Source of the DNA: Favolaschia claudopus
Taxonomy: Eukaryota > Basidiomycota > Agaricomycetes > Agaricales > Mycenaceae
Reading direction: 5' to 3'
Length of the DNA: 64,000 nt
NCBI GenBank assembly: GCA_037176885.1
Contig: JAWWNJ010000241.1
Location: forward strand, 124,001-188,000
The position numbers and the translations under genes were made by a program. The notes below the pieces were generated by a model, which saw only the letters and a program-made list of their open reading frames with translations, was not told where the DNA came from and did no database searches. Shown one piece after another: positions 1 through 10,765 of this stretch. The first letter of the stretch is position 1. Every line of letters begins with the position of its first letter.

Positions 1-750
1 ATGTTTATCGCCCTTGGGAGATGCCTTTCCTTTGCCAGGGTTTGTGGATTTAGCAGCTAGAGCAGTGTCGTCGCTGTTCTCACTCTTTGGCAGTTTACCA
101 AGAGTAATCAGGCGAGCACGAGCTTTATCCCAAGTTATGCCTGTACCAAGAGAGGACACAATGTTCCCTTTAATGCCTGTCCAGTAGCTATCATCTGGTA
201 GAGTGCTGAGCAGAATGAGAGGCTGAAGCTCTGGGGGGAATGGAAATTCCAGGCGTGCAAGCCTATCAAAGCAGGTCTTGATAGCAGCTACATGAGAAAG
301 AATCTTGTTGCGATCCATGAGCTCTGGTTCGCCTTCAATAACAAGCTTGGTGCTAAAAAGTTCTGCTAGAACACCCATTGCAGAATCGGCACGATTTTCT
401 GCTTCAAAGCGCTGGCGCAGTTTGGCCCAGAGAGTTCCAGCATTAGATTCGTTGACATACTCTGTGCGCAGTTCTGCTGAAAGAAGCTTCTGAATAACAC
501 CTAAAGCACGGCTATTGCGTTCGCCAGGGGTATCCTTAAAAGCTACACCAGCAACAGGAGCTGTGGCAGGCAGAGGAGTAACAGCAGCAGCAGCAATAGT
601 GGCATCAGCTGCATTTGCAGCGAGGATAACAGATTCAAGCAGAGTGTAGACTCCCTGTAGGCGCAGTTCCACTGTAGCATTAACATGAAAAATCGGCCAG
701 TCTTCTGCTCCGGAAAGCTCAGAAGAAGCCGAGTTTGCCGCAGTTGACAT
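1..750 (-). CDS. Ty1/Copia retrotransposon Gag, partial
   Basis: A reading frame opens with ATG at 750 and stays open for 250 codons to the window edge, so the 3' end lies outside. The residues fit a Copia-type Gag (the UBN2/Retrotran_gag_2 type): an alanine-rich N-terminal part, then the pattern LWAKLRQRFE, a central helical stretch with HVAAIKTCFDRLARLE, and the typical LLSTLPDDSYW followed by a Lys/Pro/Gly-rich basic tail. Gag forms the particle that packages element RNA. The zinc knuckle, protease and integrase expected downstream would lie beyond position 1. No stop or frameshift is seen, so this could be a fairly young copy. Confidence 0.85.
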   Translation of the reverse strand, partial: MSTAANSASSELSGAEDWPIFHVNATVELRLQGVYTLLESVILAANAADATIAAAAVTPLPATAPVAGVAFKDTPGERNSRALGVIQKLLSAELRTEYVNESNAGTLWAKLRQRFEAENRADSAMGVLAELFSTKLVIEGEPELMDRNKILSHVAAIKTCFDRLARLEFPFPPELQPLILLSTLPDDSYWTGIKGNIVSSLGTGITWDKARARLITLGKLPKSENSDDTALAAKSTNPGKGKASPKGDKH

Positions 751-1130
751 TGTGTGAGAAGTCCGAGGTGAGATAACCAGAGTCCGAGGGAATTTCGGCA
801 ACAGGTCGTGTGATTGATTGATTGATACAAGTCTGTGCTTGTGATGCTTCGAGCTCTGATGAGCGAGCAGGTGAGTCTTCCAATAGGTACGTCTTCAGAG
901 AGCTAGCGCTCGGTGGCCCATAACCTAACAGAATCTGAAAATGCGCGGAAGGCGCAATAACCTCAGTCTCCCGCAATGTGGGATGAAAGACTGTATATTA
1001 AATACCTGAAAATGCGCGGAAGGCGCAATAACTACACAATGAGTAAGTAAATATAAGTAGGTAGATAGATAGAGAACTCACCCTCAGTCTCCCGCAATGT
1101 GGGATGAAAGACTGAGGGTGGTGGACAGAC
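751..1130 (-). mobile_element. Presumptive leader/5' LTR region of the Copia element
   Basis: This is the non-coding stretch just upstream of the Gag start on the minus strand. It contains two duplicated blocks: a 26-bp block at 935-960 and 1007-1032, and a 33-bp block at 961-993 and 1082-1114. About 60 bp of it (near 989-1045) recurs with changes at 27720-27782. I could not fix LTR borders or a primer-binding site, so the LTR call is an inference from position. Confidence 0.35.
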
Positions 1131-1408
1131 GAGCACGATTTATATGTAAGAAAACAAGGCTGTACGATAAGTATCAGATATCTATCAAGGGCCGGAGCGG
1201 CGGGGCGGCTACCCGGAATAATTCATATTCTGACAAGTGGAAGCCTCAAACGAGCTTATTTTGCCATCAACTGCTCTGTTTGAACCAATAATTCAAGAAA
1301 TCCGAGTTCTTAACGCCATTCTGGTTACTTTGAATCGTTTTTAGAGATTCTTGAAGGTATAGAACACATTTATGTACCCTAATAATTAATACTGCCATCT
1401 TGAATGGC
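1131..1408. other. No gene recognised
   Basis: AT-rich sequence with only short open frames. I see no domain, repeat or splice pattern that would support a gene. Confidence 0.5.
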
Positions 1409-1416
1409 CCCAAACC

Positions 1417-1951
1417 TAGGGTGGCGGGAAATAGGCCTCCGAAATTTACATCTGCAAATTTACCAGGTAAATTACCTGCTAATTTACCCAACTTTTCGGA
1501 GGCTCAAAAATGGCCGGTAAAATAGGGCTAATTTACCGTGGTCTGGAGGGCCAAATCCGCCTCCTTGGGCAGCCTTAGCCGGGGTTTTTCTTGAAAGGAA
1601 GAGCACAATTGGTTCACGACATCCAATATTCTCTCAATTTCGGCTATTTTTGTCCGATTTCTCAATGATTCTGTCGAATTTTCTTCCCACCCTGACATCA
1701 TTGGAGAGATGCGGTCGGACCCTCGCAAAATATAGTGCTCATGCGCTTGCTGAGTTTATTATCTCTTTCTGACCTCAATAGCAGCGGTAATTGGGAAAAT
1801 TTTTGAATTTTTAGTTGGTTCTTGCAGCGAAAAGAGCCGTGGGAAATTTGGGTAAATCAGCCCGGTAAATTAGGTCAAATAGGCCCGTCCGAGAAGGCTT
1901 TGGTAAATTACCTCGGTTAACCAGGCGCCAGAGCTATTTCCCGCCACCCTA
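1417..1951. mobile_element. hAT-type MITE with 8-bp target duplication
   Basis: The ends are an exact 18-bp inverted repeat, TAGGGTGGCGGGAAATAG at 1417-1434 and its complement at 1934-1951. The element is flanked by the direct 8-mer CCCAAACC at 1409-1416 and 1952-1959. An 8-bp duplication and a TAGGG-like terminus are marks of hAT elements. It is 535 bp and has no coding capacity. The subterminal regions repeat a self-complementary GGTAAATTTACC-type motif several times (about 1454-1540 and 1850-1921), which may be transposase-binding sites. Confidence 0.9.
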
Positions 1952-2236
1952 CCCAAACCATCCATTGAAAGCCTCAAAACAGCTTGTTTTCAATCATAAA
2001 AGTGTTGTACACAGTAGCTGATTCAAACCCTCCATGCCAAAGCACCGATGCGAAGTTCCACTTTGCCGCTGCCCGGACCGTTCATGGGCGCTTCTTCAGC
2101 GCCTATTTCGGACTCCAAGTCCGGTCAGGCGGCACTGCGGCAGTGTGTAACCACATCATTCAGCAGCGCCCTTCTTGCTCGCTTCCGCCACCGTCGACAC
2201 CGACTGGCTGCTTTGTTTCTTAGCCCTCCCACTCCA

Positions 2237-3917
2237 ATGCCTCCGCGCAAAGCAAAACTGGCACCATCCGGCTCTGCTGCCCGTGTTTCCTCTAGAAAGA
2301 AAACCCAGACCAAGCGAGCTAAGGACGCAGATCCACCGAGGAAAAGAACAAACCCGTTGCCCTCCTCAGGCTCGTCCGACACTCTAAATGATAATACCAG
2401 TGTCTCTGCCCAGCCTAAATCTCGATCCAAATCATCCAAAACAGCTAATAAAAACAATGCCGCCAATACTGATCTGAATGCTGATGCCGACGATGACGAC
2501 GACGAAAATGGCGACCCGAGTTTCGATGAGAGGAAGGCAGAAGAGGGTATCTCTCAGGAGGAAGGCTTTCAGAGTGAGGACTCGGATCCTCAGCCCAAGA
2601 AGCGTCGAAAAACATCAGGTTTTCGCTCTCTCTATTCTCATTCACGCTCATTCATGATGTCGGCCCGGGTAGCAGGGAAAACAGCAGTCGACGAAACTCC
2701 GGCTACCGTCTCCGTCACCCTCAACTTCGATGTCTTTACACCCGCAGAAATTTTGAAGCCCGAGAAGAAACGTCAACCCCTTGCTTCCGCTATCATTACG
2801 CTCCCCAGCGACACACCATTTTACAGATTCGCTAGAATATTATTGGAGAAGGTCACCCGCGTCGCAAAACTTGGCTTTCAACCGGAGGCAGAAGACGTGG
2901 GTCTCCACTACCAGATCCCGCGCGTAGTATTCTGTGGACCTTTCCGAGTCTACTGATTACGATTTGATGATTTCCGAAGCGATGAAAACCAAGGAACGCA
3001 GGGTCAACCTCAGAGTTGTTCCGGAGGATGTGAGTCATATTCTCTTCTTCCGTCTTCTCTCTTCGACTCAACCACCGATAGGCAACAGGCCCTGATCAAC
3101 CTGACGATGGTTCTACTAAAAAAGTGGCGAAGAAGTCAAAGGTAAGAATCGGTGGCCTCATCTTCAATGACGAACCACATAATCATCTGCAGATTCCGTC
3201 GGAGAACGATATTGCTCCTGCCAACAGCGAGATCAACAATAAAATTGGAGAGCTCCGTGTGAAGTGGACTTGTAATGCTAATGATAAGAGCGATCATTGT
3301 TGGGTTCGTCCTGACACAAACGAGCATGTTTCGCTTGGAAATCGCATTTCCGAATTTGGGCGGCCGCTTGGGTAAGTCATTCCGTTCGAATTTATCTATT
3401 CCTCTACAACAACACCATTCCAAAGGTCGCAGGCTCTGCGGACCTCACCACACCTCCGAACCATCAGCTGTTTGGAACGAGCGAAGCCGGTGGCACTGCC
3501 CCACCTTCTCTGCTTCAACGTCGCATGGCGGCAAATCAACCGCAGTCCAACAATCCTGTCATCAACAATCATTTTACCATTCCCGACGCGCTCATCAATA
3601 TGTTGGGTGGCCCGGCCCATCCCGCTGCCGCAGCGCCTGCGCCTGCACCTCTGCCATTTGCACCGCCCCCACCGCCTTTGAATAGCCGCATGCTTATCCC
3701 TCCGGGTACTGAAAGCGGTTTCTCGACGTCCATTGAAGACTTTTGCACAGACTATAATCTTGACCAGAGTATTTCGACGAAATTTGCTGACAATGGCTAT
3801 CGCAACATGTCGACTTTCTATCTGATTTCGATCGAAGATCTAGAGATGATGAAATTCCTTCGCGGAGAAATTGCAGAGTTGCGGGAAGCTGTTCGTAAGT
3901 GGGTGTTGCCGCTGTGA
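2237..3917 (+). pseudogene. Gene A: acidic protein with Cys motif and SAM-like C-terminus, frameshifted
   Basis: I do not know its function. The frame starts at ATG 2237 with a basic, Ser-rich N-terminus, then an acidic run (DADDDDDENGD) and a basic patch (PKKRRK) that could be a nuclear signal. A beta-rich segment follows (ASAIITLPSDTPFYRFARIL), then a Cys segment (TCNANDKSDHCWV..H), a Pro/Ala-rich linker and a helical SAM-like end (SIEDFCTDYNLDQSI...GEIAELREAVRKW). Exons join across introns near 3030-3082, 3143-3192 and 3372-3425. One frameshift is needed near 2930, and the 3372-3425 join does not keep frame, so it is probably inactive. The order of segments matches the gene at 43130-44603. 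Everything from 3015 on lies in the left arm of a large inverted repeat. Confidence 0.6.
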
Positions 3918-4039
3918 AAAGAGAAATTGTTTGGTATGGACTCAGTATTGCTTCTTGTTGTGTTTATCGCATGTATTTTTTGACATCACTCACACCGCAT
4001 GTAAAGTTCGCAACCCGTGTAGAATCAGCAATTCAATCG

Positions 4040-4168
4040 TTACATGTAGCCTGCATGAGTAAAATAACCCTCAGCATCGTCGGGAGTAATCGTTTCCATC
4101 GCCAGAATCACGTCATAAATTCCCCGCTCGCCGATAGAGTTCGCAAAAATCTCTGAGTTCCGTCGGAT
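4040..4168 (-). pseudogene. C-terminal remnant of Tc1/IS630-type transposase (left arm)
   Basis: About 42 codons survive, starting IRRNSEIF and ending TITPDDAEGYFTHAGYM plus stop. The tail ITPDDAEGYF.HAGY matches the end of the transposases at 36425-36606 (ITAEKAQNWFHHAGY) and 42766-42994 (MTPENIEGWFRDCGY). Homology begins abruptly at 4168, where a GC-rich hairpin segment takes over, so the catalytic core is gone. It is convergent to gene A, the same arrangement as the intact pair at 41812-44603. Confidence 0.75.
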
Positions 4169-4733
4169 GGGAGGAGGAGGAGCGAGCGCGGCGCGGAGCG
4201 CCGCGCGAGCGACGACGACGACCACAGAGGTGATATGCTAGAGAGAGAAGACGGGCGGGGACCCACGACGTTTGGGCGCAACGTTTCGTCTGCAAAGACT
4301 CATCAGGTGGCAGTGTTCCCTAACGGTACGTGGTGATTGTTTGTTTCCAGCGTATCATGTGACTGACACGTGCGTATGGGAAAACAAACCGAGTGCCAGT
4401 ACGGGAGTCGCGGAATCCAGCCAAATGGGGACTCGACACGTTTTCCTCCAATAACTGCTTCATCCTCCTCAGGGCTCCATTCCAACAATGCTAGCATTTC
4501 ATTGATCTGAATTTCATGAACACGAGAGGTACCATACAAAAGCAGCCGCATCAGGGACCCGATACCTGGTCAGAGGTAGGAAAAGTGGGTTTTATGGGCA
4601 CGTTCGGGGAATCCGGTCAGAGAACTCGACCCTTAGCATTTTGTATTGACGGTAAAAGATGAAGGAAGAACAAATTTTAGAAATCATTCATTTTTTCGAG
4701 AATCCGAAGGCACGCGCCGCCGCAGAGCGCGAC
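4169..4733 (-). repeat. 565-bp segment H, inverted copy in left arm
   Basis: This is the reverse complement of 8809-9373 and of 6296-6860. It is bounded by a strong GC hairpin at one end (around 4180-4210) and by the loop of another (about 4705-4760) at the other. A short frame on the minus strand (MRLLLYGTSRVHEIQ...) has no family I recognise. Confidence 0.9.
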
Positions 4734-6295
4734 CCGAAGGGAGCGCGCGGCGCGTGCCGAGGATTGAGAAAAAAGAGATCTAAACGTTCAACGCAAATCA
4801 ATCACAGTACACTCCGAGTTTTCACATTTGTTCTCTTCAAATGGCTATCTAACATCACCGATGTGGACGGACAGGGGTGCATAATTTTCAAGGTAGCCAG
4901 CCTCGAACGGTGCACCAACTCTGTCATTCGATGAAGTCAATGTGGATATGAGTCAGAAATATCGCACACTGAAAATCAGAATAGCTTGAGAGCATCTGGC
5001 TGCGGGTTAGAAAGTGGATGGATATCCACTCGATTGAACAACAGGGTTCACCCTTCAACCATCTTATACTCTCAAAGAAATCTCAGAGTATGCATTCCGG
5101 TTCTCCTTCATACTGGCCTTCGAGATGTATGACTGGCATAGGGTTAATCCCATATGCAGTCCTCGAGCTCAACAGATGACGTTCACACAAGAGATTTTGT
5201 CATGAATGGTGAAGCAACTTCTCAATAAACCGAAGGTAATAAAGAGAGTAGGATTACACGGAATGTAATAAGTAAGGAGCCAATCCCCTGAAAAGCAACT
5301 TCAACGATGTAGTGGTCCTCTGTCAAACTCTCACAAACTGTCGAGCTGAGGAACCGCAGGACTTAGCATGACAACATAGTTGGCTGCGGGCACGGGTTTG
5401 TGGAGGAGAGAGACCTCGCGAAAGAAAGGGGTCACTGTTAGCGTCTGTTACGTAGGTCATTCGAGTTAACGATACACCATCAGAGCATACAGGCATCAGG
5501 GATGCTCGCCCACAGTGAACAATGCTGCGAAGAGTGTTCACTGAAGTGGGGGAGTAGCCGCAGATGGGCTCGGAAGCCAGCCGGGTTTTGCAAGGTGCGC
5601 AAACTCGGCAAAGCATCCATTCAACCGCGCGCTAAACAGGCGTTGGCGGCTGAAATGCACGGGTGCCAGACCGTGCAGTCATCGTTTCCGCCGCAGATCA
5701 GGTTCGCGACTGCGGGTAAGGCAGGCGATAACCAGTTGCGTATTGCGGAGTGACGACATGACCATCGACGAGCAATGCGTGGACCATAAAATATGGACCA
5801 GCATTTGGAAGCTATGTCTTTGGGTCGTGGTGCGCGAGCAATGGCTTTGCGGCATGCTGCACCAACACGATATTACGCGGGGCAGGCTGTTATGCGGCGG
5901 GGACCGAAAGGTATCACCGTGCAGGGACGAGAACATGATGTTCTCGGGCCTGGGTTCAGCAATTACGCTGAAGGCAATGACCTTGAACGTGCTGAATCAA
6001 TCCAAGTAGGATCGATAAGCAGGGTCCAAAGATGTCTGTTCGCGGCAGTGTTGACCACAATCGCAGACAATTCTCGAATGAAGCGCGCGCCAGCGGCAGC
6101 TTCGAGACTGCGATAGGGCAATTCTTGGTATAAAACCGAAGAATTTTCACGGCGTTACTGAGACGAAGTCGAGTCGGACTCAAACTTCATAGCCAATGCT
6201 CTCCGCAGCGCAGAGTTGGGCTCATATAGGCCAAGGCACTAATAGAGTTGGCTCCCAAGTCATGCAGCTGCAGGCGAGGCAGGTTGTCTATTGAA

Positions 6296-6860
6296 GTCGC
6301 GCTCTGCGGCGGCGCGTGCCTTCGGATTCTCGAAAAAATGAATGATTTCTAAAATTTGTTCTTCCTTCATCTTTTACCGTCAATACAAAATGCTAAGGGT
6401 CGAGTTCTCTGACCGGATTCCCCGAACGTGCCCATAAAACCCACTTTTCCTACCTCTGACCAGGTATCGGGTCCCTGATGCGGCTGCTTTTGTATGGTAC
6501 CTCTCGTGTTCATGAAATTCAGATCAATGAAATGCTAGCATTGTTGGAATGGAGCCCTGAGGAGGATGAAGCAGTTATTGGAGGAAAACGTGTCGAGTCC
6601 CCATTTGGCTGGATTCCGCGACTCCCGTACTGGCACTCGGTTTGTTTTCCCATACGCACGTGTCAGTCACATGATACGCTGGAAACAAACAATCACCACG
6701 TACCGTTAGGGAACACTGCCACCTGATGAGTCTTTGCAGACGAAACGTTGCGCCCAAACGTCGTGGGTCCCCGCCCGTCTTCTCTCTCTAGCATATCACC
6801 TCTGTGGTCGTCGTCGTCGCTCGCGCGGCGCTCCGCGCCGCGCTCGCTCCTCCTCCTCCC
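6296..6860 (+). repeat. Third copy of 565-bp segment H, between the arms
   Basis: This is a direct copy of 8809-9373 with a constant offset of 2513. It begins exactly at the inner end of the left arm. It ends exactly where the right-arm copy passes into transposase sequence (9373/9374). There is therefore one H in each arm plus this one in the spacer. Confidence 0.93.
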
Positions 6861-7246
6861 GCTTTGTCTACGTTTATAGAGCAAGCGAGCGTCTTTCGAA
6901 GTTCCCGCCCGTTCGCCATATCGACTACGCCAACTCGCCGGCCGCCAGCTCCCCGCCAACTCGCCAACTCGAATCTCGAACCTTTCGAACAACATCCCCC
7001 GGTACAGCACTCGAGTCTACCCCCAGCTCAATCCCTTTTGCTTTCGTATCCCAATCGTCTCGCCTGGCCCGCCCGCTACGATATCTGCGATGAAAGTGTG
7101 TTAAAAGGGGTTGTATATGCTCAGGGAATGTGCTAGGATTACGGAAATTTTAGGTGCGCCGCTGTCTCTGACTCGGTCCCCTTCTTCCTTCCCTCCTCTT
7201 TTTTTGCCCCCATCCACGTACCCTCATCGTCTTCGGACGATTGTCT
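6861..7246. other. Unique spacer of the inverted repeat
   Basis: These 386 bp are the only part of 3015-10527 that occurs once. They are pyrimidine-rich and contain short repeats of the type CGCCAACTCGCC near 6927-6970. No gene is recognised. Confidence 0.7.
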
Positions 7247-7356
7247 TTCAATAGACAACCTGCCTCGCCTGCAGCTGCATGACTTGGGAGCCAACTCTAT
7301 TAGTGCCTTGGCCTATATGAGCCCAACTCTGCGCTGCGGAGAGCATTGGCTATGAA
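7247..7356 (+). pseudogene. Possible carrier-domain (phosphopantetheine site) fragment
   Basis: A frame entering from the spacer reads PRLQLHDLGANSISALAYM before a stop at 7354-7356. The core L-x-D-L-G-A-N-S-I fits the pattern around the phosphopantetheine serine of acyl or peptidyl carrier domains of NRPS- or PKS-type enzymes. Nothing up- or downstream is convincing as an adenylation, condensation or ketosynthase domain, so this is at best a tiny relic and may be chance. The mirror copy lies at 6186-6295 on the minus strand. Confidence 0.2.
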
Positions 7357-9373
7357 GTTTGAGTCCGACTCGACTTCGTCTCAGTAACGCCGTGAAAATT
7401 CTTCGGTTTTATACCAAGAATTGCCCTATCGCAGTCTCGAAGCTGCCGCTGGCGCGCGCTTCATTCGAGAATTGTCTGCGATTGTGGTCAACACTGCCGC
7501 GAACAGACATCTTTGGACCCTGCTTATCGATCCTACTTGGATTGATTCAGCACGTTCAAGGTCATTGCCTTCAGCGTAATTGCTGAACCCAGGCCCGAGA
7601 ACATCATGTTCTCGTCCCTGCACGGTGATACCTTTCGGTCCCCGCCGCATAACAGCCTGCCCCGCGCAATATCGTGTTGGTGCAGCATGCCGCAAAGCCA
7701 TTGCTCGCGCACCACGACCCAAAGACATAGCTTCCAAATGCTGGTCCATATTTTATGGTCCACGCATTGCTCGTCGATGGTCATGTCGTCACTCCGCAAT
7801 ACGCAACTGGTTATCGCCTGCCTTACCCGCAGTCGCGAACCTGATCTGCGGCGGAAACGATGACTGCACGGTCTGGCACCCGTGCATTTCAGCCGCCAAC
7901 GCCTGTTTAGCGCGCGGTTGAATGGATGCTTTGCCGAGTTTGCGCACCTTGCAAAACCCGGCTGGCTTCCGAGCCCATCTGCGGCTACTCCCCCACTTCA
8001 GTGAACACTCTTCGCAGCATTGTTCACTGTGGGCGAGCATCCCTGATGCCTGTATGCTCTGATGGTGTATCGTTAACTCGAATGACCTACGTAACAGACG
8101 CTAACAGTGACCCCTTTCTTTCGCGAGGTCTCTCTCCTCCACAAACCCGTGCCCGCAGCCAACTATGTTGTCATGCTAAGTCCTGCGGTTCCTCAGCTCG
8201 ACAGTTTGTGAGAGTTTGACAGAGGACCACTACATCGTTGAAGTTGCTTTTCAGGGGATTGGCTCCTTACTTATTACATTCCGTGTAATCCTACTCTCTT
8301 TATTACCTTCGGTTTATTGAGAAGTTGCTTCACCATTCATGACAAAATCTCTTGTGTGAACGTCATCTGTTGAGCTCGAGGACTGCATATGGGATTAACC
8401 CTATGCCAGTCATACATCTCGAAGGCCAGTATGAAGGAGAACCGGAATGCATACTCTGAGATTTCTTTGAGAGTATAAGATGGTTGAAGGGTGAACCCTG
8501 TTGTTCAATCGAGTGGATATCCATCCACTTTCTAACCCGCAGCCAGATGCTCTCAAGCTATTCTGATTTTCAGTGTGCGATATTTCTGACTCATATCCAC
8601 ATTGACTTCATCGAATGACAGAGTTGGTGCACCGTTCGAGGCTGGCTACCTTGAAAATTATGCACCCCTGTCCGTCCACATCGGTGATGTTAGATAGCCA
8701 TTTGAAGAGAACAAATGTGAAAACTCGGAGTGTACTGTGATTGATTTGCGTTGAACGTTTAGATCTCTTTTTTCTCAATCCTCGGCACGCGCCGCGCGCT
8801 CCCTTCGGGTCGCGCTCTGCGGCGGCGCGTGCCTTCGGATTCTCGAAAAAATGAATGATTTCTAAAATTTGTTCTTCCTTCATCTTTTACCGTCAATACA
8901 AAATGCTAAGGGTCGAGTTCTCTGACCGGATTCCCCGAACGTGCCCATAAAACCCACTTTTCCTACCTCTGACCAGGTATCGGGTCCCTGATGCGGCTGC
9001 TTTTGTATGGTACCTCTCGTGTTCATGAAATTCAGATCAATGAAATGCTAGCATTGTTGGAATGGAGCCCTGAGGAGGATGAAGCAGTTATTGGAGGAAA
9101 ACGTGTCGAGTCCCCATTTGGCTGGATTCCGCGACTCCCGTACTGGCACTCGGTTTGTTTTCCCATACGCACGTGTCAGTCACATGATACGCTGGAAACA
9201 AACAATCACCACGTACCGTTAGGGAACACTGCCACCTGATGAGTCTTTGCAGACGAAACGTTGCGCCCAAACGTCGTGGGTCCCCGCCCGTCTTCTCTCT
9301 CTAGCATATCACCTCTGTGGTCGTCGTCGTCGCTCGCGCGGCGCTCCGCGCCGCGCTCGCTCCTCCTCCTCCC

Positions 9374-9502
9374 ATCCGACGGAACTCAGAGATTTTTGCG
9401 AACTCTATCGGCGAGCGGGGAATTTATGACGTGATTCTGGCGATGGAAACGATTACTCCCGACGATGCTGAGGGTTATTTTACTCATGCAGGCTACATGT
9501 AA
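9374..9502 (+). pseudogene. C-terminal remnant of Tc1/IS630-type transposase (right arm)
   Basis: Mirror copy of 4040-4168 with the same 42 codons. Its first bases (ATCCGACGGAAC) match the corresponding codons of the intact transposase near 42848 almost exactly, which places the breakpoint with segment H at 9373/9374. Confidence 0.75.
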
Positions 9503-10527
9503 CGATTGAATTGCTGATTCTACACGGGTTGCGAACTTTACATGCGGTGTGAGTGATGTCAAAAAATACATGCGATAAACACAACAAGAAGCAATACTGA
9601 GTCCATACCAAACAATTTCTCTTTTCACAGCGGCAACACCCACTTACGAACAGCTTCCCGCAACTCTGCAATTTCTCCGCGAAGGAATTTCATCATCTCT
9701 AGATCTTCGATCGAAATCAGATAGAAAGTCGACATGTTGCGATAGCCATTGTCAGCAAATTTCGTCGAAATACTCTGGTCAAGATTATAGTCTGTGCAAA
9801 AGTCTTCAATGGACGTCGAGAAACCGCTTTCAGTACCCGGAGGGATAAGCATGCGGCTATTCAAAGGCGGTGGGGGCGGTGCAAATGGCAGAGGTGCAGG
9901 CGCAGGCGCTGCGGCAGCGGGATGGGCCGGGCCACCCAACATATTGATGAGCGCGTCGGGAATGGTAAAATGATTGTTGATGACAGGATTGTTGGACTGC
10001 GGTTGATTTGCCGCCATGCGACGTTGAAGCAGAGAAGGTGGGGCAGTGCCACCGGCTTCGCTCGTTCCAAACAGCTGATGGTTCGGAGGTGTGGTGAGGT
10101 CCGCAGAGCCTGCGACCTTTGGAATGGTGTTGTTGTAGAGGAATAGATAAATTCGAACGGAATGACTTACCCAAGCGGCCGCCCAAATTCGGAAATGCGA
10201 TTTCCAAGCGAAACATGCTCGTTTGTGTCAGGACGAACCCAACAATGATCGCTCTTATCATTAGCATTACAAGTCCACTTCACACGGAGCTCTCCAATTT
10301 TATTGTTGATCTCGCTGTTGGCAGGAGCAATATCGTTCTCCGACGGAATCTGCAGATGATTATGTGGTTCGTCATTGAAGATGAGGCCACCGATTCTTAC
10401 CTTTGACTTCTTCGCCACTTTTTTAGTAGAACCATCGTCAGGTTGATCAGGGCCTGTTGCCTATCGGTGGTTGAGTCGAAGAGAGAAGACGGAAGAAGAG
10501 AATATGACTCACATCCTCCGGAACAAC

Positions 10528-10763
10528 GGCTTTATTTGGTGTTGTGCTGACACAAGTGCCGGCATCGGAAAGCCGCGGAAAACGGTCGGATAATGCCTTG
10601 CCGAGTTACCGATCCCCCATCCTCGTCCTCATCCCAGGTCTGAGGATGATCCGAACGGGCTCTAACCAGTGACCTTTTGGCCTTCGGCAGTCATATGTAT
10701 AAGTGAAGCAAAAAAATGTAAACAGAAAGAATTGAACTCACCACCTCAACAATTCGAATCTCC
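10528..10763. other. No gene recognised
   Basis: Sequence just outside the right arm. It includes TTTTGGCCTTCGGCAGT at about 10676-10692, a short hairpin-forming motif that recurs near 53796, 53829 and 61928. No coding signal is seen. Confidence 0.5.
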
Positions 10764-10765
10764 TA

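Larger units (their letters stand above)
3015..6295 (+). repeat. Left arm of 3,281-bp near-perfect inverted repeat
   Basis: Each position x in this arm pairs with position 13542-x in 7247-10527, with no indel detected and one clear difference (A at 5875 against the complement of C at 7667). The outer edge lies inside an exon of gene A. The inner edge is followed at once by a third copy of an internal 565-bp segment. The arm holds the 3' half of gene A, a transposase C-terminus on the minus strand, GC-rich hairpins, and about 1.5 kb without a recognisable gene. Confidence 0.97.
7247..10527 (-). repeat. Right arm of 3,281-bp near-perfect inverted repeat
   Basis: Mirror of 3015-6295. It includes a minus-strand copy of the gene A 3' exons (9625-10459, plus 15 bp to 10527) without exon 1, and a plus-strand transposase tail (9374-9502). 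At 10528 the sequence changes to something unrelated to gene A exon 1, so this copy cannot encode the whole protein. Confidence 0.97.

Noticed and set aside
4303..4551. 82-codon frame repeated three times (also 6478-6726 and 8991-9239)
   Set aside because: It is repeated only because segment H is repeated; no family or coding evidence.
6296..6860. Helitron with subterminal hairpin
   Set aside because: Neither orientation has a TC start and CTRR end at the borders, and no A^T insertion site is seen.
6296..9373. The two direct 565-bp copies could be LTRs of a 3-kb retroelement
   Set aside because: The copies lack TG..CA ends, there is no matching target duplication, the inner 1.9 kb has no primer site or Gag/Pol, and the same segment also lies inverted in the left arm.
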